A stretch of DNA of 64,000 bases, from contig JAISIZ010000019.1 of the NCBI GenBank assembly GCA_031261785.1, positions 36,860 to 100,859 of the forward strand, written 5' to 3'. Source of the DNA: Mediterranea sp. (in: CFB group bacteria) (GTDB taxonomy: Bacteria; Bacteroidota; Bacteroidia; Bacteroidales; Bacteroidaceae). The notes under the pieces are model-generated. The model ran no database searches, was not told the origin of the DNA, and saw nothing but the letters and a program-made list of their open reading frames with translations. Below are positions 43,806 to 53,400 of this stretch, piece by piece; position 1 is the first letter of the stretch, and each line of letters begins with the position of its first letter. The position numbers were made by a program, and so were the translations under genes.

Positions 43806-45053
43806 CTATTCGGGTCTGTATCCTAAGTAGAACTCTCCGATCTGCGCCGTGCTGCCGGTGGTGGTGTTCCACTTGGTGTAGTCCACCTTGACGTAGCGGT
43901 AAGCCGACGTGGGGATACTGATCTGGATGAGGTCGGTATAGTTGGCCGTGGGCAGGGATATGCCCGACTGGATGAGCGTCCAGTTCGTGCCGTCGTCGCT
44001 GCCCGAGATCTTAATCTCCTGCACGCGCAAGTGTGCGGCATCGTGGATCCGGTGGTTCCACCTGAAGGCGCTGAACGAGCGCTTCTCCTTCAGGTCGACC
44101 ACGAAATAAATGGGGTCGCCGGCTGCCGCGGTACATCCGTTGTACGTATTGCCCGGCTTGACGAGCGAGAGAAAGGTCGACGCGTCTCCGTCGAGAATAT
44201 CCTGCGGCTTGCCCGTACTGCCGTCCACCACGTAGTTGTTGCCCGTGGCGTAGCGTGCCGAGGTGTCGACGGTCCATCCGGAGCGGTCGTACCACCCTAT
44301 CGCCTTCACGCGGCACACCTTGGAGATTTCGCTCCCGTCGGTAGTCGAGACGGTGATGTTGGCGGCACTTCCCTCTTTCAGCACGGTGACTACGCCTTTG
44401 TCGTCGACCGTGGCAACGCTCTCGTCGTCCGACGCGTATTTCAGCGTGGTGTTGGAGGCGTTCTCGGGCACGAAGCCTATCCGCGAGGCGAGGTCGAACG
44501 TTTGTCCGGCGCTCAGCAGCGTATCGGCCGGCACGGTGAGGTCGGTGATGTAGGCGTACGCCGCTTTCTCCACCACCACCTTGGCCTCTACAGGTACGGC
44601 GTCCATATTGTATCCGTGCGCCGTGACCTTCACGCCCAGCTCGAGTGTCATCGCGTCGTGATTGTCTTTGATGAAATCGAGGCCCTCATCCTTCAGGCTC
44701 ACCGTGACGGAGGCCGTAGTCTCTCCGGCGGGGAGTGTCACCGACGTAGTATCCATCTCCACGTACTCTGCGGGGATGTTCGAGTCGATCAGCTCGAAGT
44801 CGACCGTGGCGTCCTTCGGCGAGGCGAGCAGCCGCACGGTGTACGTGCGGCTCATCGACCCGTCGAAGACCATCGCGCCATTCTTGTAGGTTGCGTGCAG
44901 CGTCTCCACGCTCTTCCCGTTCGTGCCGTCTATGGTGACGACAGGATGATTGTCGGGATAGTGCGTCAGCTCCACGTTCTCTTCCTTTTGGCATCCCGAC
45001 AGGGCGAGCGCGGCCGCCGCGATCGGGATAAAGAGTTTATGATGTATCTTCAT
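43806..45053 (-). CDS. PUL lipoprotein: DUF1735, Ig-like (BIG2) and F5/8 type C domains
   Basis: This 415-aa protein has a lipoprotein signal (AAAALALSGCQ, Cys21). A DUF1735 module follows (about 35-160, with YVEMDTTSVTLPAGETTASV), then a BIG2-like Ig domain (165-255, KYASDDESVATVDDKGVVTV) and a discoidin/F5-8C domain (258-415, DPIYFVVDLKEKRSFSAFRW, YRYVKVDYTKWNTTTGSTAQ). No catalytic residues are visible, so it is probably a surface glycan-binding protein. It is the last gene of the PUL, 44 bp after the GH18 gene and followed by a terminator. The F5/8C domain probably recognises galactose- or mannose-type sugars, which is a family-level guess. Confidence 0.85.
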   Translation of the reverse strand: MKIHHKLFIPIAAAALALSGCQKEENVELTHYPDNHPVVTIDGTNGKSVETLHATYKNGAMVFDGSMSRTYTVRLLASPKDATVDFELIDSNIPAEYVEMDTTSVTLPAGETTASVTVSLKDEGLDFIKDNHDAMTLELGVKVTAHGYNMDAVPVEAKVVVEKAAYAYITDLTVPADTLLSAGQTFDLASRIGFVPENASNTTLKYASDDESVATVDDKGVVTVLKEGSAANITVSTTDGSEISKVCRVKAIGWYDRSGWTVDTSARYATGNNYVVDGSTGKPQDILDGDASTFLSLVKPGNTYNGCTAAAGDPIYFVVDLKEKRSFSAFRWNHRIHDAAHLRVQEIKISGSDDGTNWTLIQSGISLPTANYTDLIQISIPTSAYRYVKVDYTKWNTTTGSTAQIGEFYLGYRPE

Positions 45054-45097
45054 TCTGTTCTATTTATTTAAGTTGACTATGGGACGATCTTCCTTTA

Positions 45098-46525
45098 TTA
45101 CCATTTGTCGGGGTATGGGTAAGGGGTCGGGTCGTTCCATTTATAGTAGATGAACGGAGCCTTGAGCGGCGATCCATAGAGCGTCTCGGCACCCGTGAGC
45201 TTACCGAACTGGGAGACAAACTTCTCAGGGCTTGGGGCGAATCCCATGAACCATCCGTAGCCGCCACTGATCAGGCTTTGCGCCTTGCTGGCGGTGAGGG
45301 GCGATCCCAGGTTGCGGGCGAACTCGTAAGCGGCTCCGGCGCATTTATCCTTCCCCATCTGTCCCAGCGGATAGGCGGTTCCACCGTAATTAGGCACCAC
45401 CGCGTCGCACCACTCGTTGGCATCGACGCCGTCGACCGACGAGGTTCCCCACATGCTGCCGTAGGCAAATACGGTGACCATCTTGTCGGGCATCATCTGC
45501 TTCGTCTCGTAGCAGAGGCGAGCGGCGGCAGCCGACCCTTTCGAGGTGAGCGCGGGGTTGTTCAGGTCGGGTGATTCGGAATATTCGTCGTCGAAGTTCA
45601 CGCCGTCGAGGTTGTACGCCTTGACATACTGGCCCAGCTCACGGGCAAAGTCCTTGGCACCTTGCTTGGAGAGCTGCGCCAGTCCGGTCATGTCGTGGTT
45701 GCCCAGCAGTCCGAGCAGCACCTTCACGCCCCGTCGGCGAAGCGGTTGCAAGAGCGTCTCGCTGTTGTCGAGCAGGTATTGCACCTGCGGGTTGCACGCC
45801 ACGTAGGGTCGTCCGTCCGCCGCGCTGTAGTTGATGTTGGCGGCGAAGAGCACCACGGCGTCCCAGAGCACCTTCCCATTCTCCAATTGGAAAGCGAGGG
45901 CGTTGAGCGGGTTCACGCCGTTCACCTCGAAGTAGAGGAATCCCTTCACGGCGTTCTCGCCCTTGTAAGCGTCGCTGGCGCCGCGCATGTCCTTGACGAG
46001 GTAGACGCAGTGCCTGTCCGTCTCGTTCTTGATGTTCAGGTCGCCGCTGGGGTCGCTGATGGTGAGGGGTATGGCGTACGTCTTGTCCTCCTTCAGCGTT
46101 GTCCCGGCCTCGATGGTGATGTTGTCGTAGGCCGTCTTGCCACCGGCGTCGATCGTGAGGGCACCGTCGTTGTCGATGCTGACCTGGTCTTGCGGGAATA
46201 TCTCGAAGTCCGTCTCGTGTTCCTTATTATAAGTCTCCAGATAGGCGGGGTCGATGCTGATCGTGGCCGCGGAGCCTTTTGCGGAGGCTTTGCTCAGCCC
46301 CAGCTGCACCGTGGTCTGGTAGTTGTTGTTGTAGAGTTCCACGACGGTGGAGGCTTCGCCCGACTTCCCGTCGCGTAGGTACGCGTCGTTTTGGTAGATG
46401 TCCGCGTAGTTGGAATCGTTGATGTCCTTCCCGATCTCGAGCGTCTCGTCGCACGATGTCGCGAACGTCGCGGCGCATACGAGCAAGGCGGGCATCAACC
46501 CGGATGTGATGTATCTTATCTTCAT
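45098..46525 (-). CDS. GH18 endo-beta-N-acetylglucosaminidase with DUF1735 (BT_3987-like)
   Basis: This 475-aa surface lipoprotein (lipobox FATSC, Cys25) has a DUF1735 module (about 40-175) and a GH18 TIM barrel (195-460). The active-site strand is NLDGVNFDDEYSE, with D307, D312 and catalytic acid E314; the second Asp of DGxDxDxE is Asn310. Other barrel motifs are KVLLGLLGNHDM and YGGTAYPLGQM. Such enzymes cleave between the two GlcNAc residues of N-glycans and release the glycan at the cell surface. The layout and numbering fit what I remember of B. thetaiotaomicron EndoBT-3987, which acts on high-mannose N-glycans, so that substrate is likely but not proven. Confidence 0.88.
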   Translation of the reverse strand: MKIRYITSGLMPALLVCAATFATSCDETLEIGKDINDSNYADIYQNDAYLRDGKSGEASTVVELYNNNYQTTVQLGLSKASAKGSAATISIDPAYLETYNKEHETDFEIFPQDQVSIDNDGALTIDAGGKTAYDNITIEAGTTLKEDKTYAIPLTISDPSGDLNIKNETDRHCVYLVKDMRGASDAYKGENAVKGFLYFEVNGVNPLNALAFQLENGKVLWDAVVLFAANINYSAADGRPYVACNPQVQYLLDNSETLLQPLRRRGVKVLLGLLGNHDMTGLAQLSKQGAKDFARELGQYVKAYNLDGVNFDDEYSESPDLNNPALTSKGSAAAARLCYETKQMMPDKMVTVFAYGSMWGTSSVDGVDANEWCDAVVPNYGGTAYPLGQMGKDKCAGAAYEFARNLGSPLTASKAQSLISGGYGWFMGFAPSPEKFVSQFGKLTGAETLYGSPLKAPFIYYKWNDPTPYPYPDKW

Positions 46526-46561
46526 ACTATGTCTTTAATAAAATAAAAGGTTAAACCTCGA

Positions 46562-47725
46562 TTAGTGGATCTGCGGGATCTCCACCTTCACCCACGTCGG
46601 GTCGCCCGAGCCGGTGATGTCGTTGCCGTGACCGGTCTGGTCGGCGATGACCTTTCCCGTGCCCTCGTTGAACTTCCAGTAGGCGATGAGTCCGTCGCTC
46701 TCGGGATCCACTTCGTAGGGATGGTCGGCGATCTGCTCGGCCGTGCGGGCTACGGACCATACGCGTACCTCGGAGATGTCGCCGGGCAGCCAGCGGCTGT
46801 CGTCGTACGACTTGCCTATGAAGCACGAGCTGGTCAGCGAGACGGATCCCGACGCGGAGTTGTCGCTATACACTTTCACGCCATCCTTGTAGTAGATGCG
46901 TTCCTTCGTCTGGCTGTTGTAGACGATGGCAATGTGCGTCCACTCGTTGACGGGCAGTCCTTCCACCTTGTTGGCGTCAGGGAAGTTTCCTCCCGGGGCC
47001 ACCACTTGCAACTGGTCGCGCGGACGGTCGGCGTCGCCGATGCGGATGAGGAATTTGCCCTCTATGCCGAAGACGGAGCTTAACGCATTCTCGCGCCCGG
47101 CTGTCCAGTCGGAGCTACGCACCAGCGCCTCCACGGTGATTATGGGCAAGCTGCTCACGTTGCTCTTCCAGTTGATGGGGAAGTTGATCTTCTCGATGTT
47201 GGCCACCACGTTGATGAGCGCGGCGCCCTTGAAGACGAAGTAGGCCGTGCGCGCGCTCTCGAGCACGTCGATGCCCTGGGCACTGACGATGGTGACGGGC
47301 AGCACGTAGCGCTTCTTCTTGTCCAGCTGATCGGTATTCTTGAAGTCGATCTCCACGTCGTCGCCGCTCACGCTGCCGGCGGGTATGGTGATCGTCTTCA
47401 CGGGGATGTCGTAGAATTCCTCCTCGAGCACGCTGGCGCTATCGCCGTAGATGAGGTTGTAGGTGGCCGTCAGCGCCGGGGCGGCGTCGAAATTCACCTG
47501 CACGTCCCTGTAGGTAGGCTCCGCCATGCGGCAGCTGATGACGCGCGATGCCGTACTCTCGCCGGCCTTGATCAGCAAATCGTCGGTACGCGGTGCCGAG
47601 GTGATGGAGAGTTTGTTCGTATAGTGGTGCTCATCGTTTATGCTGTCGCTATTGCAGCCGCTCAACGAAGCGGTGGCGAGAGCCGCGAGCATCAACCAGT
47701 AATTTGAGTATCTCATATTCTTCAA
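46562..47725 (-). CDS. PUL lipoprotein with DUF1735 and LamG/concanavalin-like domain
   Basis: This 387-aa protein has a lipoprotein signal (LATASLSGCNS, Cys24). A DUF1735 domain follows (about 35-175, with FYDIPVKTITIPAGSVSGDD and YVLPVTIVSAQGI), and then a LamG-type jelly roll (about 185-380) with EWTHIAIVYNSQTKERIYYK and GDISEVRVWSVARTAEQIAD. It is probably a surface glycan-binding protein (SGBP) that holds the substrate near the SusC/D complex and the GH18 enzyme. It matches the position and domain order I remember for BT_3986. The gap to the preceding gene is 7 bp. Confidence 0.87.
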   Translation of the reverse strand: MKNMRYSNYWLMLAALATASLSGCNSDSINDEHHYTNKLSITSAPRTDDLLIKAGESTASRVISCRMAEPTYRDVQVNFDAAPALTATYNLIYGDSASVLEEEFYDIPVKTITIPAGSVSGDDVEIDFKNTDQLDKKKRYVLPVTIVSAQGIDVLESARTAYFVFKGAALINVVANIEKINFPINWKSNVSSLPIITVEALVRSSDWTAGRENALSSVFGIEGKFLIRIGDADRPRDQLQVVAPGGNFPDANKVEGLPVNEWTHIAIVYNSQTKERIYYKDGVKVYSDNSASGSVSLTSSCFIGKSYDDSRWLPGDISEVRVWSVARTAEQIADHPYEVDPESDGLIAYWKFNEGTGKVIADQTGHGNDITGSGDPTWVKVEIPQIH

Positions 47726-47732
47726 TGCTTTT

Positions 47733-48821
47733 TTAGTTCGGATTCATAGTGCCGATAGCCTTGCGTACGTAGGCATACGTGTTGTTGTAGTAGTCGCTTT
47801 GGGCGTTGATGACAAACAGCCCCTCGCGGGTGAAGTCGGTCGATTCTTGATTCATCCACGCCGCCGCTCCCAGCACGGCGAGCGTCTTGCCTCCATCGGC
47901 ACCCACCATGTTCCAGTAGCCTCGCACCTGGTTCTTGTCGTCGGCTTGCGGCAGTTCCACGCAGGCCACGAAGCGGTCGGTGGGTACGGGATTCAGTCCG
48001 TCGGGCATGTCGCTTCCGGCGTCGATGCCCGCCTGGATGTCCATGTACGCCTTGAGCGATAGGTCGCCCTCGCTGGTGGAGTTGACGGTTTTCAGCATGA
48101 TGTAGTCATACTGATCCATCATCCCCATGTTCGCGGGCACGAGGTATTGCACGTTGCCGTAGAAGGCCAGCGTCTTGTCGGCATGGCTGGCGCGCCATTC
48201 CGTCACGGCGCCGAAGAACGCCTTCTGCCTGCCGTCGTACTGCGCCAACGCGGCGGGAAGCATGCTCACGGTAGAGCGTCCGGTATAGTCGGCTATCAGG
48301 CCGTCGAAGTTGTACCGGTCGCAGAGCGCCAGCTGCTCGTCCACGTTCTTGGCGATGTAGTCCAGGGCGTCGGCCTCCGTCAGGTTGGGATCGGCCTTTT
48401 GCATGGCTGTCCAGGCGTCTTCCATCGCCGCGTAGTCGATGCGATATAGGGTGCGCGTACCTTTCTTGTCGCGCACTTCCTTCATCTCTTTCTGCACGGC
48501 GGGACTGAGGTTATCGGGATTGTTCAGGCAAACGAAGTCGACGCTGTCGGGCAGGTCGGTGAGATGCTCGGCCTGCTTGGCGGGCGTTCCGGCGGGGTTG
48601 TCGAACGAAACGAACATCAGTTTATGCTCCTCCTGCTTATAGCGTCGCAGGTCCTTGAGGTAATCGGCGTACAGCCCCGGGTTTTGCTCCTCGAACGAGG
48701 GGTTGTGGAGCTGTAAGCTCGACGAGTCGGTCCAGTCGTTGCACGAGGTCGTCGTTGCCAGGGCCGTGGCTACCAGCGCCACGGCCGACAATCGATATAT
48801 AAAGCTCTTTCTCATATACAT
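47733..48821 (-). CDS. GH18-like surface glycan-binding lipoprotein lacking the catalytic Glu
   Basis: This 362-aa protein has a lipoprotein signal (ALATTTSCND, Cys27) and a GH18 TIM-barrel fold. The barrel motif is YNFDGLIADYTGRS, so the family DGxDxDxE reads D173-G-L-I-A-D178-Y-T180, with the catalytic Glu replaced by Thr. It should bind but not cut glycan. Other barrel parts are KLMFVSFDNPAGTPAKQAEH and KTLAVLGAAAWMNQES near the C-terminus. The same position in the B. thetaiotaomicron locus (BT_3985) holds an inactive GH18-like binding protein as I recall. It lies 28 bp after the SusD gene. Confidence 0.87.
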   Translation of the reverse strand: MYMRKSFIYRLSAVALVATALATTTSCNDWTDSSSLQLHNPSFEEQNPGLYADYLKDLRRYKQEEHKLMFVSFDNPAGTPAKQAEHLTDLPDSVDFVCLNNPDNLSPAVQKEMKEVRDKKGTRTLYRIDYAAMEDAWTAMQKADPNLTEADALDYIAKNVDEQLALCDRYNFDGLIADYTGRSTVSMLPAALAQYDGRQKAFFGAVTEWRASHADKTLAFYGNVQYLVPANMGMMDQYDYIMLKTVNSTSEGDLSLKAYMDIQAGIDAGSDMPDGLNPVPTDRFVACVELPQADDKNQVRGYWNMVGADGGKTLAVLGAAAWMNQESTDFTREGLFVINAQSDYYNNTYAYVRKAIGTMNPN

Positions 48822-48849
48822 ATCCTATATATATCTTGTGTGTTTACTA

Positions 48850-50469
48850 TTACTTCTTCGCCGCCCACCATACGTCGGTTCCCATGTTGTCGGGACCGCC
48901 GAGGTAGTTGGCCACGGCGTATTCGGCGTTCTGCTTGTTGCTGATGAACTCGTCGAGCGGCAGCGGCATGCGGCGTGCGCCGCGGTTGGAATCCACCACA
49001 CCTCCGCTCTTGTTACCCTCCGTGCTGGCGGGGATGAGGTGCGGGTAGCCGGTGCGGCGGAAGTCGGCCCACGCCTCGTTGCCCAGCAGCCAGTTGGCTA
49101 TCCACTTCTGGGTGATGATGCGCTCCTGCATCTGCTCCTTGTCGGCGCTGTCGTCCCACTTCACGGTGATGTTTGAAAGTGTGGCGGCGTACGAATCCTT
49201 GCTGTTGGGGTCGGTATAGGTCTGTGGCTTGTCGGTGTCGTCGTTGAGGTAGGCGTCGGCACCGTCGGCTCCCCATTGTTCGAACGAAAGACGTATGCCC
49301 TGGTTGTAGAAGTCCTTGGCCGTCCCGCCCATGTTGAAGCCGAACACGGCCGTTCCCTCGGCGCGGAGGAAGGCTACCTCCGCGGCGTTTAGCCAGTAGA
49401 GGGGCTGGGTGGTGGCGATGTTCACTCCCGAATATTTATGTCCGGCCGTGCCCAGCTCGGGAATCTTGATGCCCCGTCGCAGGCCGACGTAGTCGTACCC
49501 TTTCCATTCGGACGGAGTGAAGTACTTGGCGCGTCGGGGGTCTTTGTATCCGTTCATGTAGCAGATGATGTCGGCCGCGGCGTGCGAATCACCTCCCGTG
49601 AGGCAGTCGGTGCCGTCGGTATGCTTGCCCAGGGCGTTGTAGCGCGTGGCGGTGTAGAGGGGGTTGGTGCTCGTCACGAAGTAGTCCCATTTGGCGTTGT
49701 CGTCGTTGGTCTCAATCAGCCCTCCGTTGGCGGGGTTCACGGCCTCCTCGGCCATCTGCTTGGCCAGGTCGGGCTTGGCGTAGGCGATGCGTATGGCGAG
49801 GCGCAGCTTGAGCGAGTTGGCGAACTTGATCCACTTCTTCACGTTGCCCTTGTAGATGTAGTCGGCCGATGGCACGAACAGCTCGTTGGCGTGCGCGTTG
49901 AGGGTGGCGATGGCGTCGTTCAATTCTTGGAAGAAGGTGTCGTACACCTTCTCTTGCGAGTCGTAGGGCGTCTCGATGTTGCCATCCTTGCCGATCTGGG
50001 AATAGGGTATGGGGCCGAAGGTATCGGTGACGCGGTGCATCACGGCTACCTTGATGACCTCGGCGATGGCGTAGGGCACGGGGTCGTTGGTGCTCAGCGA
50101 TATTTGCTTCACCTGCGCCAGGTTGGTGAAGAGCACGGGGATGATCTTGTCGCTCTTGAGGAACGGCCGTGTCCAGTCGTCCTTGGCGTTGTAGTTGCCG
50201 ATGGTCTCGCTCCACCCGGCGTTGGAGTCGGCGAGGTATCCACCCATGGGGCCGCCCAACAGGCAGTCGGTGAACTGGCAAGTGTTGACGTCGGGAGAGA
50301 CGACACATCCCGCCAAGTTATTCATGGCCGAGCCGAGGGCGTATCCGTCGGCGCTCAGATCGGGCACTTCGTACGGGTTCGAGTTGATGTCAAGGTACTT
50401 CCCCGTGCACGAGGCAAGCGCCAGGGTCATCGAACCCATGATAATCGCTGTTAATTTATGTTTCATCAT
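48850..50469 (-). CDS. SusD/RagB-family outer-membrane lipoprotein (SusD-like 2)
   Basis: This 539-aa surface lipoprotein has a signal with lipobox LALASC (Cys21) and the SusD-like_2 pattern: GKYLDINSNPYEVPDLSADG near the start, YSQIGKDGNIETPYDSQEKV and WIKFANSLKLRLAIRIAYAK in the TPR-rich region, and a C-terminal RRMPLPLDEFISNKQNAEYA. It forms the lid of the SusC transporter and binds the oligosaccharide released by the GH18 enzyme. It begins 15 bp after susC; the first or second ATG may be used. The protein aligns with SusD-like 2 members rather than canonical SusD. Confidence 0.93.
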   Translation of the reverse strand: MMKHKLTAIIMGSMTLALASCTGKYLDINSNPYEVPDLSADGYALGSAMNNLAGCVVSPDVNTCQFTDCLLGGPMGGYLADSNAGWSETIGNYNAKDDWTRPFLKSDKIIPVLFTNLAQVKQISLSTNDPVPYAIAEVIKVAVMHRVTDTFGPIPYSQIGKDGNIETPYDSQEKVYDTFFQELNDAIATLNAHANELFVPSADYIYKGNVKKWIKFANSLKLRLAIRIAYAKPDLAKQMAEEAVNPANGGLIETNDDNAKWDYFVTSTNPLYTATRYNALGKHTDGTDCLTGGDSHAAADIICYMNGYKDPRRAKYFTPSEWKGYDYVGLRRGIKIPELGTAGHKYSGVNIATTQPLYWLNAAEVAFLRAEGTAVFGFNMGGTAKDFYNQGIRLSFEQWGADGADAYLNDDTDKPQTYTDPNSKDSYAATLSNITVKWDDSADKEQMQERIITQKWIANWLLGNEAWADFRRTGYPHLIPASTEGNKSGGVVDSNRGARRMPLPLDEFISNKQNAEYAVANYLGGPDNMGTDVWWAAKK

Positions 50470-50484
50470 TTGTTTGTTGTTTTT

Positions 50485-53400
50485 TTAGAATTTGAAGCTC
50501 AGGTTAAATCCGACGTTCCGTGTGGAGGGCGTCATGAAGTAGTCGATTCCCTGGTAGAAATTGTCGGTGGAGGCCACGCTCTCGGGGTCGAACGGTGCCT
50601 TATTGTAGATCATCCACAGGTTGCGTCCCACGAGCGACACCTTGATGTCGCACACGCCGCGGAGCCATTTCCTCGGTATGGTATATCCGATGGAAGCCTC
50701 TTGCAGGCGTACATTGGTAGCCGAGTAGATGTAGTATTGGGGCACGGCCGTTCCGCCGGCCACCACGTTGTACCAGTTCTCGGGGTTCACGCGGTCGTCG
50801 CCGTTGATGGCCACGTAGCCTTGATCGCGGGCCGCGGCCGACGCTTCGGAGACGCCGAACTGGTCGAGCACGGCTTGCGTGCGCGAGAAGACGATGCCTC
50901 CCAGGCGCGCCGTGACGAGGAAGGCCACGTTGAGTCCCTTCCATCCGAAGTTGTTGCGCCAGGCCAGGTTGCCTTTGGGCAGCACGCTGCCCAGCTTCAA
51001 GTAGTGGTCGGCATCGAGGGCTTTCGTCACCACGCTGTTGGCCTCGTTGATATAGATCTTCCCGTTGTCGTCGCGTTGCAGGTCCATGAGCGAGTAGATG
51101 TCGCCCATGTCGCCGCCTTCCTTAAGGATGAAGCGTGTGCTGCCCAGTCCGCCCATGTTGAGCGACGAGAGGGAAAAGTGCTCGCCCGTGACGGGGTTGA
51201 TGGCGTTATCGGCCAGCTTGAGGATTTTGTTGCGGTTCATCGAGTAAGTCAGTCCGGTGCTCCAACTAAAGTCTTTCCACTTGTTGGAGTAGTTGAGCGC
51301 CAGCTCGACTCCTTGGTTGAGAATGGCTCCCGTCTGGATAAAGATGTTCGCGTACTCACCCACGGGTAACTGCGGGTTGAACGTCTGGTTTGTCGTCTTG
51401 GCGTGGTAGTACGTGGCATCCAGCTCGAAGTGCTTGAGGAAGCGCAGGTTGGTACCCAGCTCGAACGAGTAGGTTCGCTCAGGCTGTAGGTCGTACATGG
51501 GGTAATCGGTGAGGTTGCCCCACTGCCCCGTGGCTTCGTTTATGGGGTAAAATGGATTGGAGATGTACCGGTTGAAGGCATTACCCACGTCGGCAAACGA
51601 CCCGCGCACCTTCCAATAGGAAAGGTAATCCTTGTTGAGGTTATGGAACAACTCGGAGAGCACAATCGAACCGCCTACCGATGGGTAGTTGAACGATTTG
51701 GTCTTTGAGCGCGGCCCCGCCAGTGGCGAAGGCCAGTCGTTACGGTCGGTCAGCGTGAGGTAGTAGATACTGCGGTATCCCAGCTCGGCCGAGGCGTAGA
51801 TGGATTGCGTCTGCTCGTGCCAGCCCGACTGGAGCCTGGACGTCTTGGTGGTGCTCAGATTCTGCACGTTGAAGACATTGGTCAGTCCGGGTTTCTCCCC
51901 CGCAAAGGTGGACGAATCGTCGGCGATAGGTCCGCGCACGGCCAGGGCGTCATTGCGCATGTCGTTGAACGAGCCTCCGAAGTTGGCCTGCAACGACCAG
52001 TCGTCGGCGAACGTCTTGTTCACGCTCACCAGGAAGTCGGCGTACAACTGCGTGTCGCCGCTCTTGGTGATGCCGTACAAGCCGCGGTTCGACAGTCCGG
52101 TGAGCTGGTTGTTGGTGCTGGCGTACATCTTCTCTGTGTAGTCGGTGTTGGTCTTGTCTAAGCGCACGCGTCCCGACACGTCCAGCCAGCTGAGTATCTT
52201 GTAGTTCAGGCTTGCGCCCACGATGAAACGGTCTTTCTTGTTCTCGCGCAGGTTACGATAGTCCACCCAGTAGGGGTTCTGCATCGTCATGCCCCCGTCG
52301 CCCGTGGGCCAGTACTGGGTGTAGATGCGGCGGGCGGGGTCATAGCGTTCGAACATTTGTATGTCGGCCCAGTCGTTGCCGCGGGGGAACAGGTAGGCGC
52401 CCACGATGGGGTTGCTGTACGTGCCCTGATTCACCATGTTGCGGTCCTTCTGCAGGATGTAGCTGGCGTTCATGTCGAAGGTCATCTTGTCGTGTAGAAA
52501 CGTGGTGGTGTTGCGAACGGTGAAGTTGTAGCGGTCGTACTTATTGTTGGGTACGATGCCTTTGGAGTTGACGGCGGCCGCCGAGGCATAGGTCTGGTTC
52601 TTGTCCGTACCGGTGGAGAACGAGACGTTCTGCGTGCTGATGACGCCCGTCTGGAAATAGTCGTCGCGCGGTGAGTAGCCGAAGTAGCGGGCGTCCGTCA
52701 ACTTTGGTCCCCAACTCTTGCTGGAGCCGTCGTCCTTCACGCCGCCCACGCCCGTGCCATAGCGGGTCTGGAAGCGGGGCAACACCAGCGGGTCGCTGAA
52801 CTCCACGTCGCTGCTGACGTTGATGTTCACCTTGCCTTCCTGTCCCTTCTTGGTGGTGATGATGATGGCGCCGTTGGCAGCCGCGGAGCCGTAAAGCGCC
52901 GCGGCGGCCGCGCCGGTGAGCACCGACATGGACTCGATGTCCTCGGGGTTGATGTCGGCTATCGGCTCGGTGTTACCGTTCGAGCCGAACTCCGTACCGT
53001 TGGACTTGCTGAAGTTGGAGTACATAGGCACGCCGTCGATAACGTACAGGGTGTTTGACGACTGCATGATGGACTTCGTACCGCGCATCACCACTTTCGA
53101 CACGCCACCCACGCCCGACGAGGACGAGTTGATGTTGACGCCCGCCACTTTGCCCGACAGGGAGTTGACGAAGTTCGGGTCCTTGTTGGCCGTCACGTCG
53201 TCGCCCTTCACCTGCTGCACGTTGTAGCTCAACGCCTTGGAGGCGCGCTTGATGCCCAATGCCGTCACCACCACCTCTTGCAGCGTCTCCGTGTCGTCTG
53301 CCAGGGTGACGTTGATGGTGGTTTGTCCCTTCACGGCGATCTCCTGCGTCTTGTATCCCACGTAGGAGAAGACGAGGATGGGATTGGCCTGCCGGGTGAC

